Source: JAJZSS01 sp964463505 | Lineage (GTDB): Bacteria; Chloroflexota; Anaerolineae; Anaerolineales; UBA4823 | Assembly (NCBI GenBank): GCA_964463505.1 | Contig: CAYXDC010000007.1 | Span: 1-64,000 of the forward strand | Length of the DNA stretch: 64,000 nucleotides | Direction: 5' to 3' | Shown here: positions 23,608-32,289 of the stretch, one piece after another | Position numbering within the stretch: position 1 is the stretch's first letter | How the letters are laid out: the number at the start of each line of letters is the position of its first letter | Notes under the pieces: generated by a model | What the model was told of the DNA's origin: nothing | Seen by the model: only the letters and a program-made list of their open reading frames with translations | Database searches by the model: none | Translations under genes and position numbers: made by a program

Positions 23608-25901
23608 CAGCGATCCTCCTCATCCTGTGCTCCACGTCCAGCGAATTCCTGTTCCCAGAAGCCACGCAGAGCTTCGAAAGCCACGGCAGGTCGCTGATCC
23701 TTGTGCCTGCCCGTGTTCCAGGTGATGACCAGCTCGCGCCGGGCGCGCGTGATACCAACATACAGCAGGCGCAGGCGCTCGCGCCCATAATCCAGGCGCG
23801 CCGACTGGCTGGCTTCGCCTTCCTGGTACCACTCGTTTTCATCGCTGGAAAAGGCGATGCGCAACTGCTCCAGGGTCTCCGCAGACAGGTTGAGCTGATC
23901 GCGGATGAACCATTTTTCGGCAATAAATTTCTCACCCGGCAAGCCGGCTGGGAAATCATACTGGCTGGCTGAAAGCAGGTACACGCGGTCCCATTCCAGG
24001 CCTTTGGCTTTATGGATAGTGGATACCACCACCTTGCCCGGGTAGAGATCGGGATTAAAACCAGAATCGCTGCTGCTAAAACCGATAAAACGTCTTTCGT
24101 TGCTGGCGATGACGTCAAGCTCGGCGGAAAGCTCGGGCAGCTTCCAGGAGGGGTTGGCCTGGCTGGCCTGGCGCAGCAGCACCGCCAGTTTGTGGTTCAG
24201 CGCCAGGTCTACCGGCGTGGAGAAGAGATCCTGTCCCAAAGTCAGCACCAGCTGATCGATGGGCAGCAGCACGGCTTTCTGCCAAGTCTGGATCTGGCGG
24301 CGGAAGTCATCCAATTCCTGGTAGGCGGCAGGGTCGCTTTCTTCCAGGTTGAGCGTGTCCAGCCAATCACCACCCGGTTCAGGCCACAGATAATTTTCCA
24401 GGGTCTGGCACTTGCGGATGCGCTCCGCATTACGTTTGCGGCGTTTTTCTGCCTGCGGGCCGCCTTCTGGTTTGGGCGTAATGCGCGTATAGACATCTGC
24501 CAGCAGGCGTGGATTTTGGGGGTCAGCCAGGGCCTTGAGCACCGTTTCCAGCGTGCCGGCTGTCTGGCGCGTGGCGGAAGTACTGCGCAGGAGATCATCC
24601 ACAAAATCAATATTGCGCGCTTTCAGGGCGTCTACCAGCTCATTGGCGCGCACGTTGCGCGAGGTGAGCACTGCCACGGTGCGCGTGGGATTGTCCGGCA
24701 GCCAGCGCGCCAGTGAATCGGCAACTACGTTGATCTCGGCCTCAGGCGAAAAGGCTCTGGCGTGCAGATAGATTTGCTCCGGTTGGTCGGGCGGGTTGGG
24801 TTGGGGGTCATCCTGCGGCACGGGTTGGATCTCGGGAGCCGCGGCCAGGGCATCGCGCACGCCGGGGATGGGGTGGCTGGAGCTGGTCCACTGCGCCAGG
24901 AAATTGGCCAATTGGATCACACTGTGCGTGGAACGACCCGAGCTGGGCAGCTCGGCAGAGCGCACGCCAGGCGATTGGATAAACTGGCGCAAATAGCGTG
25001 GGTTGGCGGTGGTAAAGGTCTCGTAAATCGCCTGGTTAGGGTCGCCCACGCGCACCCAGTTTCCTTTTGGCCCGCTGAGCAAGCTCAGGATTTCCTGCTG
25101 CAGGCGGCTGCTGTCCTGGGCTTCGTCTTCCAGGATGTAAGGCCAGCGATACTGCAAGCGCTCTAAATACACGGGATCGGTTTGCAGCGCCTGCAAAGCC
25201 AGGCGGATCAGGTCATCAAAATCGACCGCCGAGCGGTAGATCAACGCACGCTGATAATCTGCGTACAGCTCGGCGCCAACCTGTGCCAGGGGCAGCGGCA
25301 GCGGTAGTTTGTCCAGGCGTGCCAGGACCTGCTCGGGCGTTAACTGAAGGTCTTTTGCGCTGCGAATGAAGGACAGTGCCAGGTCCTGGACCATTTCGGG
25401 GATATCTTTGCGGCGCAGCTGTATGGCTTTATTCTCTTCAATATCAGTTTTGATATAGTCTTCTAAAATATCCGGGTGAGCTCGATACCAGGAGACAGCG
25501 ATCTCATTGCGGATACTGTCGGCGGCGCGCTCGTCTATGATGGAAAAGTTCTCCGGCAGGCCTACCAGGCTAGGTCGCTCGCGCACGATGTCGTGCGCCA
25601 GACTGTGCAGCGTGCGCACCTGGTAGCCCAGACTGGGCAACAGGCCGTAGGAGCTGATGAATTGGCTGACGCGCTGGTAGAAGATATCAACGGCAGAATT
25701 TACCAGCGTGACGACCAATACCTCCTGATCGTCCGCCAGGGGGGCTAAGCGGATCAACTGGGCTGCTAACAGCGAAAGCGTGAACGTCTTTCCGCTGCCG
25801 GGCACAGCCGCAATTCCCATCTTGCCGCGCCGGTAGCGCAGGATTTGCTTCTGGTGATGCCGTAGACGGATTTCCTGCAGGGGAGCTTGTGGGGTGCTCA
25901 T
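23607..25901 (-). CDS. UvrD/AddA-like superfamily 1 helicase
   Basis: This 764-aa ATP-dependent DNA helicase has all SF1A motifs: I AAVPGSGKTFTL (Lys38), Ib RTLHSLAHDIV, II LEDEAQD near residue 260, III VGDPNQAIYETF, V STIHKAKGLEWDRVYLL and VI LLYVGITRARREL near residue 712. It ends just after the motor domain. The C-terminal nuclease domain of AddA or AdnB is absent, and a nuclease is instead encoded by the next gene. ATGA couples its start to the stop of the upstream AddB-like gene. The most likely role is the active motor of a double-strand-break end-resection complex. Confidence 0.92.
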   Translation of the reverse strand: MSTPQAPLQEIRLRHHQKQILRYRRGKMGIAAVPGSGKTFTLSLLAAQLIRLAPLADDQEVLVVTLVNSAVDIFYQRVSQFISSYGLLPSLGYQVRTLHSLAHDIVRERPSLVGLPENFSIIDERAADSIRNEIAVSWYRAHPDILEDYIKTDIEENKAIQLRRKDIPEMVQDLALSFIRSAKDLQLTPEQVLARLDKLPLPLPLAQVGAELYADYQRALIYRSAVDFDDLIRLALQALQTDPVYLERLQYRWPYILEDEAQDSSRLQQEILSLLSGPKGNWVRVGDPNQAIYETFTTANPRYLRQFIQSPGVRSAELPSSGRSTHSVIQLANFLAQWTSSSHPIPGVRDALAAAPEIQPVPQDDPQPNPPDQPEQIYLHARAFSPEAEINVVADSLARWLPDNPTRTVAVLTSRNVRANELVDALKARNIDFVDDLLRSTSATRQTAGTLETVLKALADPQNPRLLADVYTRITPKPEGGPQAEKRRKRNAERIRKCQTLENYLWPEPGGDWLDTLNLEESDPAAYQELDDFRRQIQTWQKAVLLPIDQLVLTLGQDLFSTPVDLALNHKLAVLLRQASQANPSWKLPELSAELDVIASNERRFIGFSSSDSGFNPDLYPGKVVVSTIHKAKGLEWDRVYLLSASQYDFPAGLPGEKFIAEKWFIRDQLNLSAETLEQLRIAFSSDENEWYQEGEASQSARLDYGRERLRLLYVGITRARRELVITWNTGRHKDQRPAVAFEALRGFWEQEFAGRGAQDEEDR

Positions 25902-28048
25902 GCGCTTTCCCCTTCCGCCAACTGGCGCAAGACACGCTGGATGGCATGCAGCAGCGGCCCGCGCTGTTCGTAGCCTTGCTCGCCGAGCTCGCTCAAACCC
26001 AGGTACACCCGGCCCCGACAGCGCCTCAACAGCCCATTGGTCAGACGGTCCATGGTGTCGATATTGACTTTGAGCTCATCCATTTCGCTCCAGATGCGAT
26101 CGGGGGGCCAGTTGCGGTTGAGCACATAGGGATGGGTGAGCGGCTGGTAAAGGCGCTCTGACCAGCCGCGTGAGCCGCTGTCCAGCCAGAATTGCACCTC
26201 GACCGGGCGATTGGACATCAGAAAAGTATGCGCCGGGGCCAGGAATACTGCATCGGTGGGCTCTGCCTGCCAGTTGTACAGGTACTGGGCGGCGATCACG
26301 CCCTCCTGCACCATGCGCAGGTATTCTTTACCCAGTGGAATCTCCTGCGCCTGCAGGATATCGCCGGTCACCCAGCGGAATTTCTGGATGGATTCGATCA
26401 GGTTGGCAGTCACCTGGGCGGCATTGTAATCGGTATGGAAACCGAAACCGGGTTGGGACAGCACTTCGCCGAACAGGCGGCTGAAGAAAATATCCAGCTC
26501 AGCCGCGCCACTGCCCTGGCTGTTCTCTAACCAGTCGCGCAAGAGCTGGTAGCGCGCTCCCAAGCGGTAGGTGATGCGCTCCTGCACTTCAGGGCGGATG
26601 ATATCAAAGGGTGATAGCTGCGCCTGCCCGTCTTTGACCCGGTAGACGATCCTGGCCAGCAGCTGCGCCCGCACCAGATCGATCTCGGCGATGGACTGCA
26701 GCAAAGCGTAGGCAATATCAAATGGACTGGGGACATAGCCCCATTCCGGGTAAGCCAGCATCGCCAGGCTCAGCAGGCACTGCACGGCAGGTTCTTCGCG
26801 CAGCGAGCGCGAGGGGCGGTGGGAACGCGCAGGAATGCCCTGCGCCTCCAGGCGCACCGTCAGGCCGTGCCTTAAGGCATCCGAGAGGAAGGGCGCAAGT
26901 ACCACAATTTCACCCGGCGGGACCTGGTTATCATAGATTTCGGCTGCCACCTGCTTTGCCACCCAATCGAGCATCTGCGGATAGTAGCGTTCGTAGGTGA
27001 AGCGCACAGCCAGACGGGTATGCGCTTTTTGCTCAGCGTCTGCCCATTCTAAAATATTTGGCGGCGGCGCTTGCCCTCCCAGGCTGGCCAGGGGGCGCTG
27101 GATGGAATGGTGCAGCGCCTGGCGCAACGTATCGATCCCAGGCTCAACTGCCCAGGGTTCCAGCAGCTCGGCTGGCTCGTCGCACAGAGATTTCAAGCGA
27201 TACGCGCTTTCCGCATCAGCGCCCAGGAAGCTGCGGAAGCCCGCCTGTTGATCATAGATCAGGCAGGCTGATTCAGCCTGGGGCAGCCATTCCGCCAGGA
27301 TATCGTGCGTAAGCGGCACGTCTTCTTCAATATTGTCGGCGATGAGATGCTTAAAACGCCCGAATAAGTATTCCCGGAAATCCGGCCGCGGCCAAAGCTG
27401 ATCACGCAGCAGCTCTACCTGCAGAGAAAAATCCAGCAGGTTGTTTACCAGGCAGTAAGCGCGGAATTGGCTGGCGCAGGTCTGCACATCCTCATAAATG
27501 CGTAGTTGACCCGGATCGCCCTGCCAGGCAGCTTTCAGGCGCGTGCCGATTTCGGTATGCGGAAAACCCACCACGGCGGCTTTGTTGAGATTGTCCAGGA
27601 TCTGGCTGTATAAGCGGTTGCGCTCCAGCGGCACATTGCTGAAAAGCCCTTCCGCCAGCAAACCGCCGGCGATGTGCGCCATATAATATTGGGCTGTTTC
27701 CAGGGTCAGAAATACGGGTAGCTGTTCCGGGTCAGTGAAACCAGCATTTTGAGCCGCATAAGGCCAAAATAAATCCACCATGCGGCGCGCCAGGCCACCT
27801 AGCGTGAGCAGGGTGACCATCCCGCCTGTGACCACACCCGGATGGTGGATGGCTTCCAGGTAGGGACCCGCCAACGTGCGCTGCGGTAAGAGCAGCAAGA
27901 TTGAGTCGGCGGGGACGCCAAGCTGCATCAGGTGCAGTAGGCGCTCCACGCCAACCGTAGTCTTCCCGCAGTTGGCTGGGCCTTCGAGAAAAATGCGCTG
28001 ATTTAGAGGTGTTTCGACCAGTCTGCGCTGGGTTTCTGTGAGGGGCAA
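25898..28048 (-). CDS. AddB-like partner with degenerate helicase motifs
   Basis: This 716-aa protein shares the helicase superfamily layout but only part of its catalytic set. The P-loop FLEGPANCGKTT (Lys29) is intact. The motif II region reads LIADNIEED, and the motif III region reads YDQQAGFRSFLGAD where active relatives have G-D-P-x-Q-x-x-x-x-F-R-G-A. The C-terminal half carries GEIVVLAPFLSDALRHGLTVRL and LTHPYVLNRNW, typical of AddB/AdnA-type partners. No nuclease domain is present. In AddB such a domain is used to scan for Chi sites, so a structural and recognition role is probable. It starts 12 nt after the ABC exporter and overlaps the helicase by 4 nt. Confidence 0.82.
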   Translation of the reverse strand: MPLTETQRRLVETPLNQRIFLEGPANCGKTTVGVERLLHLMQLGVPADSILLLLPQRTLAGPYLEAIHHPGVVTGGMVTLLTLGGLARRMVDLFWPYAAQNAGFTDPEQLPVFLTLETAQYYMAHIAGGLLAEGLFSNVPLERNRLYSQILDNLNKAAVVGFPHTEIGTRLKAAWQGDPGQLRIYEDVQTCASQFRAYCLVNNLLDFSLQVELLRDQLWPRPDFREYLFGRFKHLIADNIEEDVPLTHDILAEWLPQAESACLIYDQQAGFRSFLGADAESAYRLKSLCDEPAELLEPWAVEPGIDTLRQALHHSIQRPLASLGGQAPPPNILEWADAEQKAHTRLAVRFTYERYYPQMLDWVAKQVAAEIYDNQVPPGEIVVLAPFLSDALRHGLTVRLEAQGIPARSHRPSRSLREEPAVQCLLSLAMLAYPEWGYVPSPFDIAYALLQSIAEIDLVRAQLLARIVYRVKDGQAQLSPFDIIRPEVQERITYRLGARYQLLRDWLENSQGSGAAELDIFFSRLFGEVLSQPGFGFHTDYNAAQVTANLIESIQKFRWVTGDILQAQEIPLGKEYLRMVQEGVIAAQYLYNWQAEPTDAVFLAPAHTFLMSNRPVEVQFWLDSGSRGWSERLYQPLTHPYVLNRNWPPDRIWSEMDELKVNIDTMDRLTNGLLRRCRGRVYLGLSELGEQGYEQRGPLLHAIQRVLRQLAEGESA

Positions 28049-28059
28049 GGAGACTCCTT

Positions 28060-30015
28060 TTAACTAGCCTGTTGAACCTCGCGACTGAACTGGGTCTCGT
28101 ACAGGCTGGCATACAGGCCGCCATAGGCCAGTAAATCCTGGTGGCGTCCGCGCTCAACGATCTGGCCGCGATCCATGACCAGGATCAAATCAGCCGCCAG
28201 TATGGTGCTCAACCGGTGAGCGATGACAATGCTGGTGCGTCCTGCCATGACTCGCTTCAAGGCCTCCTGGATCAGGGCTTCGGATTCCGAATCCAGATGG
28301 CTAGTGGCTTCATCCAGCACCAGGATACGTGGATTTTTGAGGATCACGCGCGCCAGGGCCAGGCGCTGCTTCTCACCGCCGCTCAGACGGTAGCCACGCT
28401 CACCGACGATGGTGTTATAGCCTTCGGGAAGCTCGCGGATAAAATCGTGGATGTTGGCCGCCTGAGCAGCCGCTTCCAACTCGGCCTGTGTAGCGTTCAG
28501 GCGCGCATACAGCAGGTTGGTGCGGATGGTATCGTGGTACAGATAGGTTTCCTGGGTCACCATGCCAATCTGCCTGGCAAGCGATTCCAGGGACACCTGG
28601 CGCAAATCCCAGCCATCCAGGCGCACCACGCCGGCAGTTGGGTCATACAGGCGTGGGATCAGGTAGGTCAGGGTGGTTTTGCCTGCGCCGCTGGGTCCTA
28701 CCAGGGCAACCAGCTCGCCGGGGTTGGCCTTGAAGGTAATCTCCTGCAGGGCCTGTTCGCGTGCCTGGCTGCGCGGGGCTTCGCTGCTCTGCTCTTCACT
28801 GGTCTTGTCGATGGTGCTGGCTTGCGGGCTGCCAGAAATGACCGTGGACACATTATCCATACTGCCGTAGCGTGCCACGGCGCTCAGGATCGACTGAGCT
28901 GGACCTTCATAGTTGAAGCTGACGCCGTCAAATTCCAGCTCGCCGCGCACATTGCCCAAGGGCTGCGCATCTGGCTGTTCTGGGATATCCAAAGGCAGGT
29001 CGATCACCTCAAAAACTCGCTCGAAGCTGACCACCGATGTAGCGAATTCCACCGGTGCGTTCGCCAGACCTTGCAGCGACCCATACAGGGCGGTGAGATA
29101 GGAGCCAAAGGCAACGATAGTGCCGATGGTGAATTCCTGGCGAATGGCCAAAACGCCGCCGATGCCATATACCAGGGCGGTCCCGATGGCGCCCAGCAGG
29201 CCGATGATCACAAAAAAAGCCACACCATACAGCGCCCGGCGGATGCCAATGTCCCGTACGCGCGCTGCCCGGTCTTCAAAGCGATCCACTTCGTCCTGCC
29301 GGCGCCCGAATAGTTTGACCAGCAAAGCGCCGCCAATATTCAGGGTTTCGTTCATCATGGCGTTCATCTGAGCGTTCACCGTCATATGCTCGCGCGCAAT
29401 ATCGCGCAGCCGGTCGCCCAGTTGGCGGGCTGCCAAAATGAACAGCGGCAGGATGGCAATACTGATCAGGGTCAGGCGCCATTCCAATGAGATCATCACG
29501 CTGAGCACAGCGATAGTTTGGATGATATTGGTGATAATGCCGACGATGGTGTTGCTGATGGCGTTTTGTGCCCCAACTACATCGTTATTCAGGCGGCTCA
29601 TCAGCTCGCCTACCCGTGTATGGGTGAAGAAGCGCAGTGACATACGCTGCAGGTGGGCATACAAGGCCACGCGCAGGTCGTAGATCACTCCTTCGCCAAT
29701 ACGCGCGTTCAGCAAGCGCTGGATGACGGTCAGCCCGCCTCCGACCGCTGGGATCATCAACAAGGCCAGCGCCAGGCGAATCACTTGGTTGATATCTGAA
29801 TTCGGGATGGCCTGATCGATCATACCGCGTAAGATCAGGGGGGTCAGCAGGGTCAGCCCGGTGCTAATCAAGATCAGAATTAACGTGCCCAGAATATGCC
29901 AGCGATAGGGAAGTGAATAGCGTAGCACGCGCCCCAACAGGGCACGCGTAACTTTGGGACGCTCGTCACCGGAACGCACATAACTCCACCAACCGGCTCC
30001 ACCATGAAAACCCAT
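28060..30015 (-). CDS. ABC exporter (fused permease/ATPase) with ATPase-domain insert
   Basis: This 651-aa half-transporter of the MsbA/Sav1866 type has six membrane helices in residues about 30-330, and a nucleotide-binding domain with Walker A GPSGAGKTT (440-448), signature LSGGE (544-548) and Walker B ILVLDEATS (564-572). The first strand and A-loop Tyr are in VSFNYEGPAQ (to 374). A 47-residue Ser/Gln/Glu-rich insert (375-421) then interrupts the domain before ALQEITFKANPGE. Canonical exporters have only a few residues there. GGAGGAGG precedes the ATG, with TATAAT further upstream (30052-30047). It opens the minus-strand run that continues into the helicase/nuclease genes. The substrate is unknown. 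Confidence 0.93.
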   Translation of the reverse strand: MGFHGGAGWWSYVRSGDERPKVTRALLGRVLRYSLPYRWHILGTLILILISTGLTLLTPLILRGMIDQAIPNSDINQVIRLALALLMIPAVGGGLTVIQRLLNARIGEGVIYDLRVALYAHLQRMSLRFFTHTRVGELMSRLNNDVVGAQNAISNTIVGIITNIIQTIAVLSVMISLEWRLTLISIAILPLFILAARQLGDRLRDIAREHMTVNAQMNAMMNETLNIGGALLVKLFGRRQDEVDRFEDRAARVRDIGIRRALYGVAFFVIIGLLGAIGTALVYGIGGVLAIRQEFTIGTIVAFGSYLTALYGSLQGLANAPVEFATSVVSFERVFEVIDLPLDIPEQPDAQPLGNVRGELEFDGVSFNYEGPAQSILSAVARYGSMDNVSTVISGSPQASTIDKTSEEQSSEAPRSQAREQALQEITFKANPGELVALVGPSGAGKTTLTYLIPRLYDPTAGVVRLDGWDLRQVSLESLARQIGMVTQETYLYHDTIRTNLLYARLNATQAELEAAAQAANIHDFIRELPEGYNTIVGERGYRLSGGEKQRLALARVILKNPRILVLDEATSHLDSESEALIQEALKRVMAGRTSIVIAHRLSTILAADLILVMDRGQIVERGRHQDLLAYGGLYASLYETQFSREVQQAS

Positions 30016-30261
30016 CCAATACCTCCTCCAGAAGCTTACTGGGGCTATTATAAGCGCTTTCAGGGACTGAATCCGTTCCGGGGCGCCATGAAACTCCTGG
30101 TATGTGATGCGCGGCTGCTGTAAGTCTCAGCCTGCCTGGAGCTGGAGATACTCCCGGTGGGCGTGAATTTTGGTCCGCAAGGCCAATCAATTTGAGTTAA
30201 ACTTGCCTGAGCATTGAGGATCAAGCCTGATAGAGCGTATGCCCGGCGAGGGTGGTGAGAC

Positions 30262-30798
30262 ATGCAAGCACCTCCAACAGATCGAAAAGAGCTGCTGCGT
30301 TATACAGGCTGCTTGGCTATTCTGGTCGGGGGTTTTATCCTGTTTATGGGGCTGGTATTTCTGATTTTCATGGGCAATACAGCCCAGCTCAATTGCAGCA
30401 TTCTGCTGGAACAAAAGATGAATTGCAGCCTGCGCACATCCTGGTTTGGAAAATTTCCAATTGCCACGCAAGAGCTGAGTGGTATCACAATGGCACAGGT
30501 CGGCGAATATTGTGACGAGGATGGCGATTGCAGCTATCGCGTGGAGCTCATCAACGATTCGCAGGCAGTGATTCCCCTGACTGCTTTTTATTCAACAGGA
30601 CGCGCCGAAAAACAGGCTGCTGTGGATCAAATTAATAGCTATGGAAAACAGCCCGGTATTGAGAATTTGTCGCTTACCTTATCGGGAGTCAGCGGTCACA
30701 TCTGGCAGGTGATCTTACCTATCCTGGCGGGAATGGGAGCTGTGTGGTTAATCGCTGCCGGTCTGCGCCTGAGACAGAACAACCGCAGGCTTACGTAA
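30262..30798 (+). CDS. Two-TM membrane protein, unknown function
   Basis: This 178-aa protein has a hydrophobic segment at about 16-38 and another at about 146-167, with a 105-residue loop between them, presumably outside the cell. The loop has four Cys: two in the N-C-S context just after the first helix and two in the C-D-E-D-G-D-C stretch, which could form disulfides or bind metal. A GAGG sequence precedes the ATG. It is divergent from the ABC exporter, and its stop overlaps the end of the convergent zinc-ribbon gene by 8 nt. I do not recognise the family. Confidence 0.65.
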   Translation: MQAPPTDRKELLRYTGCLAILVGGFILFMGLVFLIFMGNTAQLNCSILLEQKMNCSLRTSWFGKFPIATQELSGITMAQVGEYCDEDGDCSYRVELINDSQAVIPLTAFYSTGRAEKQAAVDQINSYGKQPGIENLSLTLSGVSGHIWQVILPILAGMGAVWLIAAGLRLRQNNRRLT

Positions 30799-30994
30799 CG
30801 GACCAGGCAGGCAGCTCGACGTTTTGACCGTGCCCGCGATACTCGTCTTCCTGCTCCATGCGCTCCCCGCACTGGCAGGGCAGCCCGGCATGGCAATCCG
30901 CGCAGCAATAAACAAACTGCTCATCGATCACAGGCGCCCAGGTGATCTCCACACCACAGCCATCACACCAGATCGTGTCGCGGTCGCGCGCCAT
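30791..30994 (-). CDS. Small zinc-ribbon-like protein
   Basis: This 67-aa protein has three cysteine clusters: W-C-D-G-C near residue 9, C-C-A-D-C in the middle and C-Q-C-G soon after, a pattern suited to one or two zinc sites. A strong AGGAGG sequence 7 nt upstream fixes the start at 30994 although the frame stays open further upstream. It lies 43 nt downstream of the HEAT-repeat gene on the same strand and is probably co-transcribed with it. The function is unknown; such proteins often serve as adaptors or small nucleic-acid-binding factors. Confidence 0.75.
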   Translation of the reverse strand: MARDRDTIWCDGCGVEITWAPVIDEQFVYCCADCHAGLPCQCGERMEQEDEYRGHGQNVELPAWSVT

Positions 30995-31037
30995 ATCAGC
31001 CTCCTTTCCTGGGAACCCTAAATCCTGGAAATATACT

Positions 31038-32066
31038 TTAATCACGCTGCTCTACTGTGTGCGGCTGCTTTTCCCAGTCCATCAGCATCTTCTGGGCTGT
31101 CATCGGCGCGAGTAGGTCGGCTCCAAACCCGTGTAAGGCTTCGATCAGCGGTGCGAGCCGGCTGTGCAGAACTTTGCCTCGCATCCCGTGGAGGGCATGA
31201 TAAGTGACCTGGCGGGCGGGCTCATTCAGCGGCCCGCGGCTGATCTCCTCCAGGATCGCCGGCACTGCCTGACTCCCCAGGCGCGCCAGTAAGTCGGAGG
31301 TTGCCCAGCGTACCGCAGCATTATCGTCGCGCAGGCCGGTCACCAAAATATGAATGGCGCGGGTATCACCCAGCTCGCCTAATCCCCAGGCGGCATGCCA
31401 GCGGGTGTGATTGTCCGGATGATCCAGGATACTTGCCCAGGCTTCGCTGGCAAGCACACCCAGCGTGGACAAAGCTCGGTGTGCTCCATGATGCAGGATG
31501 CGATTGGATGAGCAAAGGGCATCGATCAACAGCGGCCCGCCAGCAGAACTGCCCAGGTTCGCCAGCAACCGCACTGTGCGGAGCTGCCATTCCAGGGTGG
31601 TGTGGGGGAACAACTCTTTGAGGCCGATGATGGCGCTGAGTTCTCCGCGGCTGACAAGCAGGTACTTGGCGATATAACGCTGCTGGACGGAATTCGACCG
31701 GGCGCAATCCTCAAGTGTGGCTGTCTTTGGAGCCGCTTCAGCCGGCGTACGATCCTCGGTAAACAAGTCGAGGATGCTTTCATCGATGCGCAGCTGGTGC
31801 TCTGGATCAGGATGTAATTGGATGGGTTGAGGATCATTGGCGACGGTCTCCCAGGTACGATCGGCCAGCACACTGACCAGACCGCGCCACAGCTTTCCAT
31901 GGTTGATCTGCCGGATAGCATCCTGAAAGATGAGACGCAATTCCCGGCTTGGATGACCGAGCAGTTTCAACAGGCGCTCAACTGCTGTTGCATCCTCCTG
32001 AATACAGCGTTCGAGCAGTGGGCGGTTTGCCTGCAACTCATTAGTTTTGATCTCAGCGAGTTTCAT
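31038..32066 (-). CDS. HEAT-repeat protein
   Basis: This 342-aa soluble, helical scaffold protein has clear repeats in the second half, such as GDTRAIHILVTGLRDDNAAVRWATSDLLARLG and the helix pair ahead of it (HTRWHAAWGLGELG), which match PBS-lyase-type HEAT repeats. The N-terminal 150 residues contain weaker repeats and a charged linker. The ATG at 32066 has AGGCAGG upstream. The frame could begin at 32234 but that part lies over palindromes and hairpins, so it is treated as leader. It lies between the RIO1 kinase and a small zinc-ribbon gene, all on the minus strand, so a shared role as scaffold and partner is possible but unproved. Confidence 0.8.
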   Translation of the reverse strand: MKLAEIKTNELQANRPLLERCIQEDATAVERLLKLLGHPSRELRLIFQDAIRQINHGKLWRGLVSVLADRTWETVANDPQPIQLHPDPEHQLRIDESILDLFTEDRTPAEAAPKTATLEDCARSNSVQQRYIAKYLLVSRGELSAIIGLKELFPHTTLEWQLRTVRLLANLGSSAGGPLLIDALCSSNRILHHGAHRALSTLGVLASEAWASILDHPDNHTRWHAAWGLGELGDTRAIHILVTGLRDDNAAVRWATSDLLARLGSQAVPAILEEISRGPLNEPARQVTYHALHGMRGKVLHSRLAPLIEALHGFGADLLAPMTAQKMLMDWEKQPHTVEQRD

Positions 32067-32091
32067 CACACACCTGCCTTTCAAAGGGACA

Positions 32092-32126
32092 GCCCGGCTG
32101 GTAGCATGAATGCCAACCGGCCGGGC
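32092..32126 (-). promoter_or_regulatory. Leader hairpin before the HEAT-repeat gene
   Basis: GCCCGGCTGGT at 32092-32102 pairs with ACCGGCCGGGC at 32116-32126 over 11 bp with one G-T pair. A second hairpin at 32177-32209 (CTTCAGA...TCTGAAG plus four inner pairs) lies further upstream. Neither is followed by a T-run on the minus strand, so they look like RNA structure in the 5' leader and not terminators. Confidence 0.5.
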
Positions 32127-32238
32127 CGTGATGAAGGGCGCAAAGCTGCCGCAGGATAAATTGTTCACCCGACCAGCTTCAGAGACGCAGGGTGATCGGC
32201 GTTCTGAAGTAGAGCATTCCTCCAGACAAGTCAAGCTG

Positions 32239-32260
32239 GTGATCTCGGATCACATCTATA
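32239..32260 (-). promoter_or_regulatory. Operator-like palindrome at the HEAT gene promoter
   Basis: GTGATC-N3-GATCAC at 32239-32253 is a perfect 15-bp palindrome. It sits immediately downstream of a -10-like TATAGA (32260-32255 on the minus strand), thus over the likely start point of transcription. A second inverted repeat, GCAAAT-N9-ATTTGC, lies at 32266-32286 near the -35 position. This arrangement fits repression by a dimeric regulator, unnamed here. Confidence 0.5.
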
Positions 32261-32289
32261 CTGTAGCAAATTTTTACCTGATTTGCAAA

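Noticed and set aside
28141..29313. 390-codon plus-strand frame antisense to the ABC exporter
   Set aside because: It is the mirror of a well-conserved gene and has no family features or ribosome site; long antisense frames are expected from the codon bias here.
30016..30261. Possible gene remnant upstream of the ABC exporter
   Set aside because: One frame has a protein-like stretch (ITYQEFHGAPERIQSLKAL) but is interrupted by stops and has no recognised homology.
32179..32217. 12-codon ORF before the HEAT gene as a second leader peptide
   Set aside because: GGAGG is only 1 nt from its ATG, too close for initiation, and no terminator follows.
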